From assembly GCA_040830545.1 (NCBI GenBank), contig JBFOMB010000073.1, positions 20,752 through 84,751 of the forward strand: a stretch of 64,000 nt of DNA, read 5' to 3'. This DNA is from HXMU1420-2 sp040830545. GTDB lineage: Bacteria; Pseudomonadota; Alphaproteobacteria; Rhodobacterales; Rhodobacteraceae. This document shows, in pieces, positions 39,545-48,851 of the stretch (positions are counted from its first letter, which is position 1; every line of letters starts with the position of its first letter). The notes below the pieces were generated by a model. The model made no database searches. It had not been told where the DNA came from and was given only the letters and a program-made list of their open reading frames with translations. A program made the translations under genes and the position numbers.

Positions 39545-41389
39545 ATGCAGTTTCATTTGAACGGATTCCGTCCCGGTGATCCCCGAATTTCCGAACCATT
39601 GGCGGCAGGCGAACGACCTCTATCCCTCCCGGAAGAAACAGATGTGCTGATTGTCGGCTGCGGCCCCGCCGGGCTGACACTGGCGGCGCAGATGGCTGCC
39701 TTTCCCGACATTCGCACCGTCATCGTTGACCAAAAAACCGGGCCTTTGGAACAGGGTCAGGCGGACGGAATTGCCGTGCGCACGATGGAGATGTTTCAGG
39801 CCTTTGGCTTCGCGGATCAGGTCAAGCGTGAGGCCTATTGGGTCAACGAAGCGACCTTCTGGAAACCTGATCCGGAAAATTCGGCGGGCATCATCCGCAC
39901 AGGGCGCATTGAAGACACCGAGGACGGGTTGTCCGAATTCCCTCACGTGATCCTCAATCAGGCGCGGGTGCATGATTTCTACCTCGACGTCATGCACCGA
40001 TCCCCGCAACGGGCCGCGCCATGTTACGGGCGGCGGTTCGAAACGCTAAACCGGGATCAGAAAGGGGTCACAGCCACGTTCACCAACTTGACCACGGGCA
40101 AGGCGGATACCATCCGCGCCCGCTATGTCGTTGGTTGTGACGGCGCGCGCAGCGGGGTTCGTTCGTCGCTTGGGCTACAATTGGAGGGGGATTCGGACAA
40201 TGCGGCCTGGGGCGTCATGGATGTGCTGGCGGTGACGGATTTTCCTGACATCCGCCTGAAGTCTCTGATCCAATCGAAAGAAGAGGGCAGCATCCTAATC
40301 ATCCCCCGCGAAGGCGGCTACATGGCGCGGTTTTACATTGAGTTGGACAAGCTGCGCGCGGACGAACGGGTCCGGGAACGCAACATCACCGCTGATCACC
40401 TAATCGCCGCCGCCAACAGGATCCTGCGTCCCTATACGTTGGACGTCAAAGACGTGGCGTGGTGGTCTGTCTACGAAATCGGCCAGCGGCTGTGCGCGCG
40501 CTATGATGATGCGTCCGAGGGCGTGCTGCCCCGCGTGTTCATTGCCGGCGATGCCTGTCACACGCACAGCCCCAAGGCCGGTCAGGGGATGAACGTATCC
40601 ATGCAGGACACGTTCAATCTGGGCTGGAAGCTGGCGGGCGTGGTGCGCGGGCAGTACCCCGAGGACCTGTTGACCACCTATTCCGAGGAGCGGCAGGCGG
40701 TGGCGCAGGAACTGATCGACTTTGACCGGGAATGGGCGCGGGTACTGGCAGGAAAAACCGGGTCGGAGGATGACCGGTTTGACGACTACTTCTCGACCCA
40801 TCTGAGGTACACCGCAGGAACCACAATCCGGTATGCGCCATCCCGCTTGACCGGGGATGACACAGCGCAGGACTTGGCAACCGGGTTCCAAGTGGGCATG
40901 CGATTTCACTCCGCGCCGGTGATCCGGCTGGCAGATGCGAAACCGATGGAATTGGGCCATGTGGCTGAGGCGGATGGGCGCTGGCGGCTTTACCTGTTTG
41001 GTAGCGCGACGGATCAAAGGTTGCGGGATTTGCACAACTGGCTGGACCGCGACCCCACCTCACCCCGTGTGCGGTACACGCCAGAGGACGCTGACCCGGA
41101 CGCTGTGATCGACATTCGCGCCGTGTTTCGAGAAGGGCATCGCGCGTTGGAGTTGGCAGAGATGCCCCCCGGTTTGCTGCCACGCAAAGGGCGGTACGGG
41201 CTAGCGGACTATGAGAAGATGTTCTGCCCTGACCCAAAGGCGGATATCTGGACCATGCGCGGGCTCGACCCACGCGGATGCATGGTACTGGTGCGCCCGG
41301 ATCAGTTTATCGCGCAAGTGCTGCCATTGGAGTCGCAGGGGCAGTTGACCGCGTATTTTGACGGATTCATGCTGCCGCAGCGAGGCTAG
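39545..41389 (+). CDS. FAD-dependent aromatic hydroxylase (phenol/3-hydroxybenzoate monooxygenase-like)
   Basis: A 614-residue flavoprotein monooxygenase from ATG 39545 (MQFHLNGFRPGDPRISEPLA), with ACGAGGA upstream. It has the ADP-binding fold TDVLIVGCGPAGLTLAAQMA, the DG motif VVGCDGARSGVRSSLG and the GD motif VFIAGDACHTHSPKAGQGMN. The C-terminal 200 residues form a thioredoxin-like dimerisation domain (GRWRLYLFGSATDQRLRDL). It is closest in pattern to 3-hydroxybenzoate 4-monooxygenase (MobA) and phenol 2-monooxygenase, which add one hydroxyl ortho to an existing one using NADPH and O2. The substrate is unproven. Confidence 0.88.
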   Translation: MQFHLNGFRPGDPRISEPLAAGERPLSLPEETDVLIVGCGPAGLTLAAQMAAFPDIRTVIVDQKTGPLEQGQADGIAVRTMEMFQAFGFADQVKREAYWVNEATFWKPDPENSAGIIRTGRIEDTEDGLSEFPHVILNQARVHDFYLDVMHRSPQRAAPCYGRRFETLNRDQKGVTATFTNLTTGKADTIRARYVVGCDGARSGVRSSLGLQLEGDSDNAAWGVMDVLAVTDFPDIRLKSLIQSKEEGSILIIPREGGYMARFYIELDKLRADERVRERNITADHLIAAANRILRPYTLDVKDVAWWSVYEIGQRLCARYDDASEGVLPRVFIAGDACHTHSPKAGQGMNVSMQDTFNLGWKLAGVVRGQYPEDLLTTYSEERQAVAQELIDFDREWARVLAGKTGSEDDRFDDYFSTHLRYTAGTTIRYAPSRLTGDDTAQDLATGFQVGMRFHSAPVIRLADAKPMELGHVAEADGRWRLYLFGSATDQRLRDLHNWLDRDPTSPRVRYTPEDADPDAVIDIRAVFREGHRALELAEMPPGLLPRKGRYGLADYEKMFCPDPKADIWTMRGLDPRGCMVLVRPDQFIAQVLPLESQGQLTAYFDGFMLPQRG

Positions 41390-41393
41390 TCCC

Positions 41394-42395
41394 CTACCCT
41401 GCGGCAGAGGCCTCATCATCCAACCTCTCCGCTCGTCGGGCGAGTTTCGCGGCCAGGTTCATCCCCACACCGGGCCGCGACCATGGGCATTCCGCGATAC
41501 AGATGGCGCAGCCGGAGGTCTGGTTGAAAAACGGCAGGCATTTTTCGAAATCCACGTACCATTTGTCGACGCCCCGCACGGTTTGTTTGACGGGTGACAA
41601 AGCCTCGGGCGGGCAGGCGTCTTCGCAGATGCGGCAGGAGGTGCAGAAATCGTCGATCCCAAAGTCACGCGGCGGTGTAGGCGCAAACGGCGCATCGGTC
41701 AGCACGGCAGACAGGCGGAAGGACGCGCCAAATTCCGGGTTGATGATCGACCCATGCTTGCCCAATTCACCAAACCCGCAGGCCAGCGCAGGAGGGATCA
41801 TGGCCAGTGCGCCAGTCATCGGGCCGGTCACTGCCTCCGCCTCCCACCCCTGTTCGCGAATCCATCCGGCCACGGCTTTTGCGGCGGCGGCTGCGCGGGC
41901 GTATTGCGCCATGACCTCCAGCCCCGCCTGATCCTCGGGCGCGGTGCGAATGTTGTCATAGGCGTGCTGCACGCCCAAGATAATCACGCGGGACTGAGGG
42001 ATGTCATACCCCTCAAACACCCAATCCGGTTGCATTTCTGCAACGCCGGTCATGTCGCACACGCCGCTTTCTACGAATTGATCCAGCCCCTTGGTCCACA
42101 CATCGGGTGCCGCTTGTCGTGCTGACTCGGCCACATCCGGCAAAGGCGCATCCAGCACCTTCTGCCGCTCGGCCCGGCTGTCCTGAAAGGCCGGGTTTCG
42201 CGCGGATTGCTTGTAGAAATAGAGTTGCAACGTGCCGTGCGGGATATCGGATGGGTTTGGGGCCCAGTAGACCATGCGGGGGCGGCGAAAATCGCGCTCT
42301 CCAAGGCCATTGATGGCGTTGCCGTCTACCCCGGGATGCTGCGATAGCTGATCCGGGTCCGGCGTGAACGGGCGGTGCGGATTTGGCTTGGGCAT
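41394..42395 (-). CDS. Double [4Fe-4S] protein related to QueG/reductive dehalogenases
   Basis: A 333-residue protein from ATG 42395 (MPKPNPHRPFTPDPDQLSQH). The C-terminal half has two ferredoxin motifs, CTSCRICEDACPPEA and, after Cys in FEKCLPFFNQ, GCAICIAECPWSRPG. The N-terminal half has VIILGVQHAYDNI and the region AKAVAGWIREQGWEAEAV, recalling the cobalamin-binding part of epoxyqueuosine reductase and reductive dehalogenases. It has no Tat signal. It converges with the flavin monooxygenase gene, only 4 bp away. Whether it is a cytoplasmic dehalogenase, an electron carrier or something else is open. Confidence 0.75.
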   Translation of the reverse strand: MPKPNPHRPFTPDPDQLSQHPGVDGNAINGLGERDFRRPRMVYWAPNPSDIPHGTLQLYFYKQSARNPAFQDSRAERQKVLDAPLPDVAESARQAAPDVWTKGLDQFVESGVCDMTGVAEMQPDWVFEGYDIPQSRVIILGVQHAYDNIRTAPEDQAGLEVMAQYARAAAAAKAVAGWIREQGWEAEAVTGPMTGALAMIPPALACGFGELGKHGSIINPEFGASFRLSAVLTDAPFAPTPPRDFGIDDFCTSCRICEDACPPEALSPVKQTVRGVDKWYVDFEKCLPFFNQTSGCAICIAECPWSRPGVGMNLAAKLARRAERLDDEASAAG

Positions 42396-42452
42396 GGGCG
42401 GAGCGTAACACGGCAATGGCCGCCTGTCTGCCCTGCCTGCTCGGTTTGACGC

Positions 42453-43985
42453 TTAGAACAACATCTCCACCAAAAGCAGCGCAACTGCCACGATCAAGCC
42501 GCCCATGACCCCGCCGCGCAACCGTTCGCGACGGCGCTGCCGGCGACGCAGGGCCGCATCCTGGCTGGTGCCGCGCAGGGATGCCTCCAACAGCGCAGGC
42601 AGTCGCGGGCCGAACCGGGTCAGCACACGTGCCGTTTTGGCCAGATCGTTCAGGAACGCGCGCGGGCCGATGGATTTCTCGATGTAATCGGTGACCACGG
42701 GCCGGGCCGCTTCCCAGATGTTGATATGCGGGTCGAGCGAACGTGCCACGCCTTCGACCACCACCATGGTGCGCTGGAGCAGGATCAGTTCGGTCCTTGT
42801 TTCCATGCCAAACCGCTCCGTCACCTCGAACAGGTAACTCAGCAGCCGCGCCATGGAGATGTGGGAGGCGTCCATGCCAAAGATCGGTTCACCCACAGCC
42901 CGCAAGGCGCGGGCGAATTCATCTACGTCGCGGTCAGCAGGGACATACCCGGCCTCGAAATGCACCTCGGCCACACGTTTGTAGTCGCGCCGGATGAAAC
43001 CATAGAGGATCTGGGCATAGACCCGGCGTGTGTATTCGTCGATCTGCCCCATGATGCCGAAATCATAGGCAATGATGTCCCCGTTCGGGGCGACCTTCAT
43101 GTTGCCCTGATGCATGTCAGCATGGAAAAACCCGTCGCGCAGGGCGTGCATCAGGAACAGGGTCAGCACCCGTTCGGCCAGCAGCGCGCGGTTGTGCCCC
43201 GCTGCGTCCAGCGCGTCATTGTCGCCAATCGGCACACCATCCGCCCAGCCCAACGTCATCACACGACGGGCGGAATGTCCCCATTTGAGCGCGGGAACCC
43301 GGAAGCCTTCATCGTTCTGCGTGTTGTTGGCGAATTCCGATGCCGCAGCGCTTTCGACGCGCAAATCCAGCTCGCCCCGGACCACGCCGTCGAAGTGTTC
43401 GATGACATCCATTGGTTTCAGACGACGTGCACCCGGAGCCGTCAGTTCCACCATCCGCGCGGCGAGGTAGAAGGCGTCCACGTCCTTGCGAAACGCGCGT
43501 TCGATACCCGGACGCAGGACTTTGACGGCAACCTCCTCGCCGGATTCGGCCAGCCGCGCCTTGTGTACCTGCGCGATGGAGGCGGCGGCGATGGGATCAC
43601 TGAATTCGGAAAACAGCGTGTCCGTGCTGGCCCCCAATTCGCGCTGCACCTCGGCCCGCGCCTCGGCCACGGGAAACGGCGGCAGCTTATCCTGCAAGAC
43701 GCGCAATTGCTGGGCCAGTTCATCGCCAACCACGTCCGGTCGGGTCGACAGCACCTGCCCGAATTTGATGTAGGCCGGCCCCAGCGCCGTCAGCGCACGA
43801 GTCGCGGGCGGCATGGCGGGGTCACCCCGATAGCCCAGCCATTTGAACGGCCAACCCAACAAGCGGGCCACGATACGCAGGGACCGGGGCGCTTCGAATG
43901 CGTCCAGAACGAGGTTCATCGCGCCGGTCCGTTCCAGTGTCGCGCCGGTCACTACCAGACGCCAGATATTATGCGGGCCGCGCAT
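42453..43985 (-). CDS. ubiB: UbiB-family kinase-like protein for ubiquinone synthesis
   Basis: A 510-residue ABC1/ADCK-type atypical kinase. Signature parts are the KxGQ motif (IKFGQVLSTRPDVV), the nucleotide-binding strand ASIAQVHKARL with EVAVKVLRPGIE, the catalytic-loop-like GFFHADMHQGN and the metal motif IAYDFGIMG. A hydrophobic C-terminal helix (VMGGLIVAVALLLVEMLF) anchors it to the membrane. UbiB supports ubiquinone biosynthesis, likely by ATP-driven lipid extraction. It follows ubiE after 3 bp, as in many proteobacteria. Confidence 0.95.
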   Translation of the reverse strand: MRGPHNIWRLVVTGATLERTGAMNLVLDAFEAPRSLRIVARLLGWPFKWLGYRGDPAMPPATRALTALGPAYIKFGQVLSTRPDVVGDELAQQLRVLQDKLPPFPVAEARAEVQRELGASTDTLFSEFSDPIAAASIAQVHKARLAESGEEVAVKVLRPGIERAFRKDVDAFYLAARMVELTAPGARRLKPMDVIEHFDGVVRGELDLRVESAAASEFANNTQNDEGFRVPALKWGHSARRVMTLGWADGVPIGDNDALDAAGHNRALLAERVLTLFLMHALRDGFFHADMHQGNMKVAPNGDIIAYDFGIMGQIDEYTRRVYAQILYGFIRRDYKRVAEVHFEAGYVPADRDVDEFARALRAVGEPIFGMDASHISMARLLSYLFEVTERFGMETRTELILLQRTMVVVEGVARSLDPHINIWEAARPVVTDYIEKSIGPRAFLNDLAKTARVLTRFGPRLPALLEASLRGTSQDAALRRRQRRRERLRGGVMGGLIVAVALLLVEMLF

Positions 43986-43988
43986 GGA

Positions 43989-44741
43989 TCAGAGTTTCCA
44001 GCCGGAATGCAGCGCTGCAATCCCCATGGACAGGTTGCGATACTTGGCCTGTTCGAACCCTGCGTCGCGCACCATTTGCAGGAACGTGTCCTGATCGGGG
44101 AATTTGCGGATCGATTCGACGAGGTATTGATAGCTGTCCCCGTCCTGCGCGATCAGTTGGCCCATGCGCGGGATCACGTTGAAACTGTAGGCGTCATAGG
44201 CCTTTTGCATCATCGCGTTGGGCAACTGGCTGAACTCCAGCACCATCAGACGCCCGCCGGGCCGCAGCACGCGGAAGGCCTCGGCCAACGCCTCGGCGGG
44301 GCGGACCACGTTTCGAATGCCAAAGCTGATCGTGTAGACGTCAAATGTGTTGTCCGGAAAGGGCAGCGCCATGGCGTCACCGGTGATCCAGTCGAGGCTG
44401 TCGGCCATTTGTTCGGCCTCTGCGCGTTTGCGGCCTTCGACCAGCATAGGCTCGGTCAGGTCCAGCACCGTGGCATGCCCATGCCCTGCCCGTTTCAGAA
44501 AGCGGAATGCGATGTCGCCCGTCCCACCCGCCACATCCAGCAGACGTTGACCCGGACGAGGCGCCAGCCAATCCATCATCGCGTCCTTCCAGATGCGATG
44601 AATGCCAGCGCTCATCACGTCATTCATGATGTCATATTTTGAGGCAACCGAGTTGAAGACGCCCTGCACGCGCCCGGCCTTGTCGGACTCGGGGATGTCT
44701 TCGTAGCCGAAATGGGTGGTTTTGTCGTTTGTCTCGGTCAT
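43989..44741 (-). CDS. ubiE: Demethylmenaquinone/2-methoxy-6-polyprenyl-benzoquinol methyltransferase
   Basis: A 250-residue class I SAM methyltransferase acting in ubiquinone synthesis. The UbiE signatures are THFGYEDI, VFNSVASKYDIMNDVMSAGI, LDVAGGTGDIAFRFL (the SAM loop), ISFGIRNVVRPAEALAEAFR and PGGRLMVLEFSQLP. The length matches the family. It is divergent from mutM (88 bp gap) and upstream of ubiB. This ubiE-ubiB with divergent mutM arrangement is common in Rhodobacteraceae. Confidence 0.96.
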   Translation of the reverse strand: MTETNDKTTHFGYEDIPESDKAGRVQGVFNSVASKYDIMNDVMSAGIHRIWKDAMMDWLAPRPGQRLLDVAGGTGDIAFRFLKRAGHGHATVLDLTEPMLVEGRKRAEAEQMADSLDWITGDAMALPFPDNTFDVYTISFGIRNVVRPAEALAEAFRVLRPGGRLMVLEFSQLPNAMMQKAYDAYSFNVIPRMGQLIAQDGDSYQYLVESIRKFPDQDTFLQMVRDAGFEQAKYRNLSMGIAALHSGWKL

Positions 44742-44829
44742 GGGCCCTTGCCGTCATCGCGCGTTCAGGCTTGTTATATGTCTCCTGCGCGCGCGTACAA
44801 TGCGCTGCTTTGATCCAGGCGGAGAAGAC

Positions 44830-45681
44830 ATGCCCGAACTTCCCGAAGTAGAAACCGTGCGGCGCGGTTTGGTTCCGGCGATGGAGGGTGTGGTAATCGC
44901 CCGGGCCGACGTGAACCGACCTGACCTGCGCTGGCCCTTTCCCGAGCGTATGGCCGAGCGGCTGAGTGGCCAGAAAGTGCTACGTCTTGGGCGTCGGTCC
45001 AAATATGTTCTGGCAGAACTGGGCAGCGGTGAAACGCTGTTGATCCATCTGGGCATGTCGGGGCGTATGACGGTCAGTGGTGACCCGTTGGGGCAGTTCG
45101 TGCATGACCACCCTGCCCCGGAAAAACATGACCACGTTGTCTTTCACATGGAAAACGGCGCGCGGGTCACGTTCAACGATCCGCGCCGGTTCGGGGCGAT
45201 GGACCTGTTTCCGACAGCAGAGGGCGAAGCGCACAAGCTGTTGGCCGGGCTGGGGCCAGAGCCATTGGGCAATGGTTTCGACGCGACCTATCTGGCCGGA
45301 CGGCTGCGGGACAAGAATACGCCGATCAAAGCCGCGCTGCTGGATCAGAGGATCGTGGCGGGACTGGGCAACATTTACGTGTGTGAGGCGCTGTATCGGT
45401 CAGGGATTTCACCCAAGCGCAAGGCCGGACGTATTGGCTCGGCGCGGATCAACACGTTGACGGGTGCGATTCGTGATGTGTTACGAGACGCGATTGAGGC
45501 GGGTGGATCATCCTTGCGCGATTTCCGGCAAGCGGATGGAGAACTGGGGTATTTCCAGCACAGCTTTGACGTCTATGGCCGCGAGGGCGACCCCTGCCGC
45601 AGAGACGGCTGTTCCGGCGCTGTGAGCCGATCGGTGCAATCCGGCCGATCGTCATTCTATTGTGGCCAATGTCAGCGCTGA
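44830..45681 (+). CDS. mutM: Formamidopyrimidine-DNA glycosylase
   Basis: A 283-residue base-excision repair enzyme from ATG 44830, after GGCGGAGAAG. The first residues PELPEVETVRRGL carry the catalytic Pro and Glu. The helix-two-turn-helix region with QRIVAGLGNIYVCEALYRSG is intact. The C-terminal zinc finger is CRRDGC ... FYCGQCQR, a C-x4-C and C-x2-C form common in alphaproteobacteria. It removes 8-oxoguanine and ring-opened purines and nicks the strand. The frame upstream of this start is not conserved. Confidence 0.97.
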   Translation: MPELPEVETVRRGLVPAMEGVVIARADVNRPDLRWPFPERMAERLSGQKVLRLGRRSKYVLAELGSGETLLIHLGMSGRMTVSGDPLGQFVHDHPAPEKHDHVVFHMENGARVTFNDPRRFGAMDLFPTAEGEAHKLLAGLGPEPLGNGFDATYLAGRLRDKNTPIKAALLDQRIVAGLGNIYVCEALYRSGISPKRKAGRIGSARINTLTGAIRDVLRDAIEAGGSSLRDFRQADGELGYFQHSFDVYGREGDPCRRDGCSGAVSRSVQSGRSSFYCGQCQR

Positions 45682-45765
45682 TGTTTCAGGGGACCAAAGA
45701 TGGGTTGATCGACACGCACCCCATGTTAAGGAGTCAGTCTGAACAGGAACAGCGAAAGCGGCAAA

Positions 45766-46542
45766 ATGGCTTTTGAGACGATTATCGTCGAAACCGAGGA
45801 TCACGTTACCCTCATCAAACTGAACCGGCCCGATGCGTTGAACGCGCTCAATTCGCAATTGCTGGGGGAACTCAGCAAGGCGCTGGAAGAGGCAGACAGC
45901 AACGACAAGGTGCGCTGCATCATCATCACCGGTTCGGAAAAGGCGTTTGCCGCAGGTGCCGACATCAAAGAGATGTCGGAGATGAGCTTTGCCGATGTGT
46001 TCACAAACAACCTGTTTGCGGAAGCATGCGACCGGATCACGTCGATCCGCAAGCCGATCATCGCAGCGGTATCGGGTTATGCCCTGGGCGGCGGGTGCGA
46101 ATTGGCGATGATGTGCGATTTCATCATTGCATCTGACACGGCGAAGTTCGGGCAGCCTGAAGTCAACCTGGGCGTGATGGCCGGGATGGGTGGCAGCCAG
46201 CGGCTGACGCGGTTCGTGGGCAAGTCAAAGGCGATGGACATGAACCTGACGGGTCGCTTCATGCCCGCAGACGAAGCCGAGCGCGCAGGGCTGGTCAGCC
46301 GGGTCGTGCCTGCCAAGAAGTTGTTGGAAGAAGCTCAAGGCGCGGCGCAAAAGATTGCGGAAAAATCCTCGATCTCGATCCTGGCGATCAAGGAATCGGT
46401 CGACCGCAGCTATGAAACCACGCTGGAAGAAGGCGTGTTGTTTGAACGCCGCGTGTTCCATTCGATGTTCGCGACCGAAGATCAGACCGAAGGCATGGCT
46501 GCCTTCCTGGAAAAGCGCGAACCGCAGTTCCGCGACAAATAG
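45766..46542 (+). CDS. Enoyl-CoA hydratase
   Basis: A 258-residue crotonase-family enzyme that hydrates trans-2-enoyl-CoA in beta-oxidation. Oxyanion-hole segments are KAFAAGADIKEMSEM and VSGYALGGGCELAMMCDF. The two catalytic Glu positions are in FGQPEVNLGVMAGMGGSQRL. The C-terminal helix FERRVFHSMFATEDQTEGMA is typical. It lies 84 bp after mutM and is followed by a strong terminator, so it is probably a single gene. The family is broad, so the chain-length preference is unknown. Confidence 0.93.
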   Translation: MAFETIIVETEDHVTLIKLNRPDALNALNSQLLGELSKALEEADSNDKVRCIIITGSEKAFAAGADIKEMSEMSFADVFTNNLFAEACDRITSIRKPIIAAVSGYALGGGCELAMMCDFIIASDTAKFGQPEVNLGVMAGMGGSQRLTRFVGKSKAMDMNLTGRFMPADEAERAGLVSRVVPAKKLLEEAQGAAQKIAEKSSISILAIKESVDRSYETTLEEGVLFERRVFHSMFATEDQTEGMAAFLEKREPQFRDK

Positions 46543-46557
46543 GCAGACGTGCCATTG

Positions 46558-46580
46558 GGGGGAAGGCGATTCCCCCTTTT
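46558..46580 (+). terminator. Rho-independent terminator of the enoyl-CoA hydratase gene
   Basis: The stem GGGGGAA / TTCCCCC with the loop GGCGA is followed at once by TTTT and lies 16 bases after the stop codon. This is a textbook intrinsic terminator. Confidence 0.85.
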
Positions 46581-46718
46581 CATTTGGGGCGGGCTGCCGT
46601 ATAGGCCCGCCGATACATGCGCGTGATGCCCGCTTGGCAGGAGCAACCGGTGAGGGAACCCGGGGCGGACGTTTTACGTGCAATGAACCGATATTGATCC
46701 GCCGAAAGGACCCACATC

Positions 46719-46982
46719 ATGGCAAATTCGCCCCAGGCAAAGAAACGCGCCCGTCAGAACGAGAAACGTTTCGCCATCAACAAAGCCCGTCGTTCGCGCA
46801 TCCGCACCTATCTGCGCAAGGTCGAAGAGGCCATCGCATCCGGTGACAAAGATGCCGCTTCTGCCGCTTTGCGCGCCGCTCAGCCCGAGCTGATGCGCGG
46901 TGTCACCAAGGGTGTGTTGCACAAGAACACCGCCGCGCGCAAAATGTCGCGCTTGTCCTCGCGGGTCAAAGCGCTGGGCTAA
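46719..46982 (+). CDS. rpsT: 30S ribosomal protein S20
   Basis: An 87-residue basic protein of the small ribosomal subunit. It starts MANSPQAKKRARQNEKRFAI and has the S20 three-helix pattern with RRSRIRTYLRKVEEAIASGD and LHKNTAARKMSRLSSRVKAL. The AAAGGA ribosome-binding site is at the usual spacing. It lies between the enoyl-CoA hydratase gene and dnaA, a conserved placement in Rhodobacteraceae. A strong terminator follows. Confidence 0.97.
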   Translation: MANSPQAKKRARQNEKRFAINKARRSRIRTYLRKVEEAIASGDKDAASAALRAAQPELMRGVTKGVLHKNTAARKMSRLSSRVKALG

Positions 46983-47018
46983 GATCACGGCCAACTGACA
47001 TTTTTGTTGGTGGTCCAA

Positions 47019-47045
47019 GGCGTTGCATTTTGCAGCGCCTTTTTT
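47019..47045 (+). terminator. Rho-independent terminator of rpsT
   Basis: The stem GGCGTTGCA / TGCAGCGCC (one G-U) with the loop TTT is followed by a T-run of six. It lies 37 bases past the rpsT stop. Confidence 0.88.
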
Positions 47046-47489
47046 CGTGCCAGGTCGTGCTGCAAGAGCGAGAGATTCTTTGTCGTCCGCGTGCCTGTCA
47101 AGAAGAGAGTTTCGTTGCTGGCGACCCCGTGAAATTGCTAGTTTCAGTCCAGCGATTCATTCGCCTTGGGGGGACAGGCCACCGCGTGGCATCCGATGGC
47201 TTCGGATGGAATTCGGTGGAAACTGGGCAACTGGCAACGCCAGCACAGTTCAGAACGCCTGATAGCCGGTTCGCCGGTGTTTGGGACCTGTCATAACATA
47301 TTTGGTACGCGCGACGACGCAAGGTTCGACCGGTGTCCATCGGTCCGTGCGCAGTCGGCTTTTGCCCGGTGATTCCACTGTCACGGGGGCGGTTCAGAAT
47401 TGTTTGCCTCCCAGGCGAACCATCCCGATTACGGGGCGCGCAAACAGCGGCCGGAAAGGCCACAGAACAAAGTCGATGCGAGGCACTGA
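47046..47489. other. Gap upstream of dnaA
   Basis: About 440 bases without a supportable gene. A hairpin CATCCGA / TCGGATG is at 47190-47208. The dnaA ribosome-binding site GCGAGGC lies just before its ATG. I looked for TTATCCACA-type DnaA boxes and an AT-rich unwinding element and found none that were convincing, so I do not call an origin here. The dnaA promoter must lie in this stretch. Confidence 0.4.
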
Positions 47490-48851
47490 ATGACCGAAGA
47501 CACGTGGGGCGAACTCAAGAAAAAGCTTCTGAAAACCGTTGGCCAGAACAACTATTCCCAGTGGATTGACCCTCTGGAGCTGGATTCGGTGCAAGACGGC
47601 GTCGCGGTTTTCAATGTTCCCACTCATTTCCTGGGCAACTATGTCAGCCAGAATTTTGCAGATCTGATTCTGTTCGAATTCAACTCGGCTGGTGAAGTGG
47701 TTCAGCGGTTGAAGTTCCAGGTGTCCGCAAACACTCCGACGAAGCCAAAGCCCAGCGCGCCCGCTGTTGCGGACCGGCCGACCGAGCGTTCCTCTGAGCG
47801 CAGCGCTAAAACCCAAGCCGCACCGCTGGATCCGCGGTTCACATTTGACACCTTTGTGGTGGGCAAACCGAACGAATTGGCCCATGCCGCCGCGCGTCGC
47901 GTCAGCGAAGGCGGGCCGGTCACGTTCAATCCGCTGGTTCTCTATGGCGGCGTCGGTCTGGGTAAAACGCACCTAATGCACGCAATTGCCTGGGAATTGC
48001 AGGCCCGTCAGCCTGAACTCAACGTGCTGTACCTGTCAGCGGAACAGTTCATGTACCGTTTTGTTCAGGCGCTGAGCGAACGCAAGATGATGGATTTCAA
48101 ATTCCTGTTCCGCGCAGTCGACGTTCTCATGGTGGATGATGTTCAGTTCATCGCGGGCAAGGACAGCACACAGGAAGAATTCTTCCACACGTTCAATGCG
48201 CTCGTGGACCAGAACAAGCAGATCATCATCTCTGCCGACCGTGCACCGGGCGAGATCAAGGATCTGGAAGACCGCGTGAAATCCCGCCTGCAATGCGGGC
48301 TGGTCGTGGACCTGCATCCGACCAATTACGAACTGCGTCTGGGCATCCTGCAATCCAAGGTGCAGCAGTACAGGTCCACCTACCCCGACCTTGTGATCGC
48401 GGACGGCGTGCTGGAATTCCTGGCCCAACGGATTTCGACAAACGTGCGCGTTCTCGAAGGCGCGTTGACCCGGCTCTTTGCCTTTGCCTCGCTTGTCGGG
48501 CGCGAGATCGACATGGAACTGACGCAGGATTGCCTGGCGGATGTTCTGCGCGCCTCAGAGCGCAAGATCACGGTCGAGGAAATTCAGCGCAAGGTCTCGG
48601 AATACTACAACATCCGCCTCAGCGACATCGTCGGTCCCAAGCGTCTGCGCGCCTATGCCCGGCCCCGTCAGGTGGCGATGTATCTGTGCAAGCAATTGAC
48701 CAGCAGATCACTGCCGGAAATCGGTCGCCGGTTCGGCGGTCGTGACCACACAACCGTCATGCATGGTGTGAAACGCATTCAGGAATTACAGCACACAGAC
48801 GGCCAAATCGCTGAAGATGTTGAGATTTTACGCCGCGCACTCGAGGCGTGA
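47490..48851 (+). CDS. dnaA: Chromosomal replication initiator DnaA
   Basis: A 453-residue AAA+ initiator. Domain I (residues 1-70, WGELKKKLLKTVGQNNYSQW) is followed by a variable linker rich in Pro and Ala. The ATPase domain has Walker A GGVGLGKTHLMHAIAWE and Walker B VLMVDDVQFIAGK. Domain IV carries the DnaA signature FGGRDHTTVMHGVKRI for binding DnaA boxes. The length is typical. It does not lead directly into dnaN here, because an RTX gene intervenes. Confidence 0.98.
   Translation: MTEDTWGELKKKLLKTVGQNNYSQWIDPLELDSVQDGVAVFNVPTHFLGNYVSQNFADLILFEFNSAGEVVQRLKFQVSANTPTKPKPSAPAVADRPTERSSERSAKTQAAPLDPRFTFDTFVVGKPNELAHAAARRVSEGGPVTFNPLVLYGGVGLGKTHLMHAIAWELQARQPELNVLYLSAEQFMYRFVQALSERKMMDFKFLFRAVDVLMVDDVQFIAGKDSTQEEFFHTFNALVDQNKQIIISADRAPGEIKDLEDRVKSRLQCGLVVDLHPTNYELRLGILQSKVQQYRSTYPDLVIADGVLEFLAQRISTNVRVLEGALTRLFAFASLVGREIDMELTQDCLADVLRASERKITVEEIQRKVSEYYNIRLSDIVGPKRLRAYARPRQVAMYLCKQLTSRSLPEIGRRFGGRDHTTVMHGVKRIQELQHTDGQIAEDVEILRRALEA

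Noticed and set aside
42726..44642. 638-codon open frame on the plus strand
   Set aside because: It lies antisense to ubiB and ubiE, both clearly real, and lacks any family motif.
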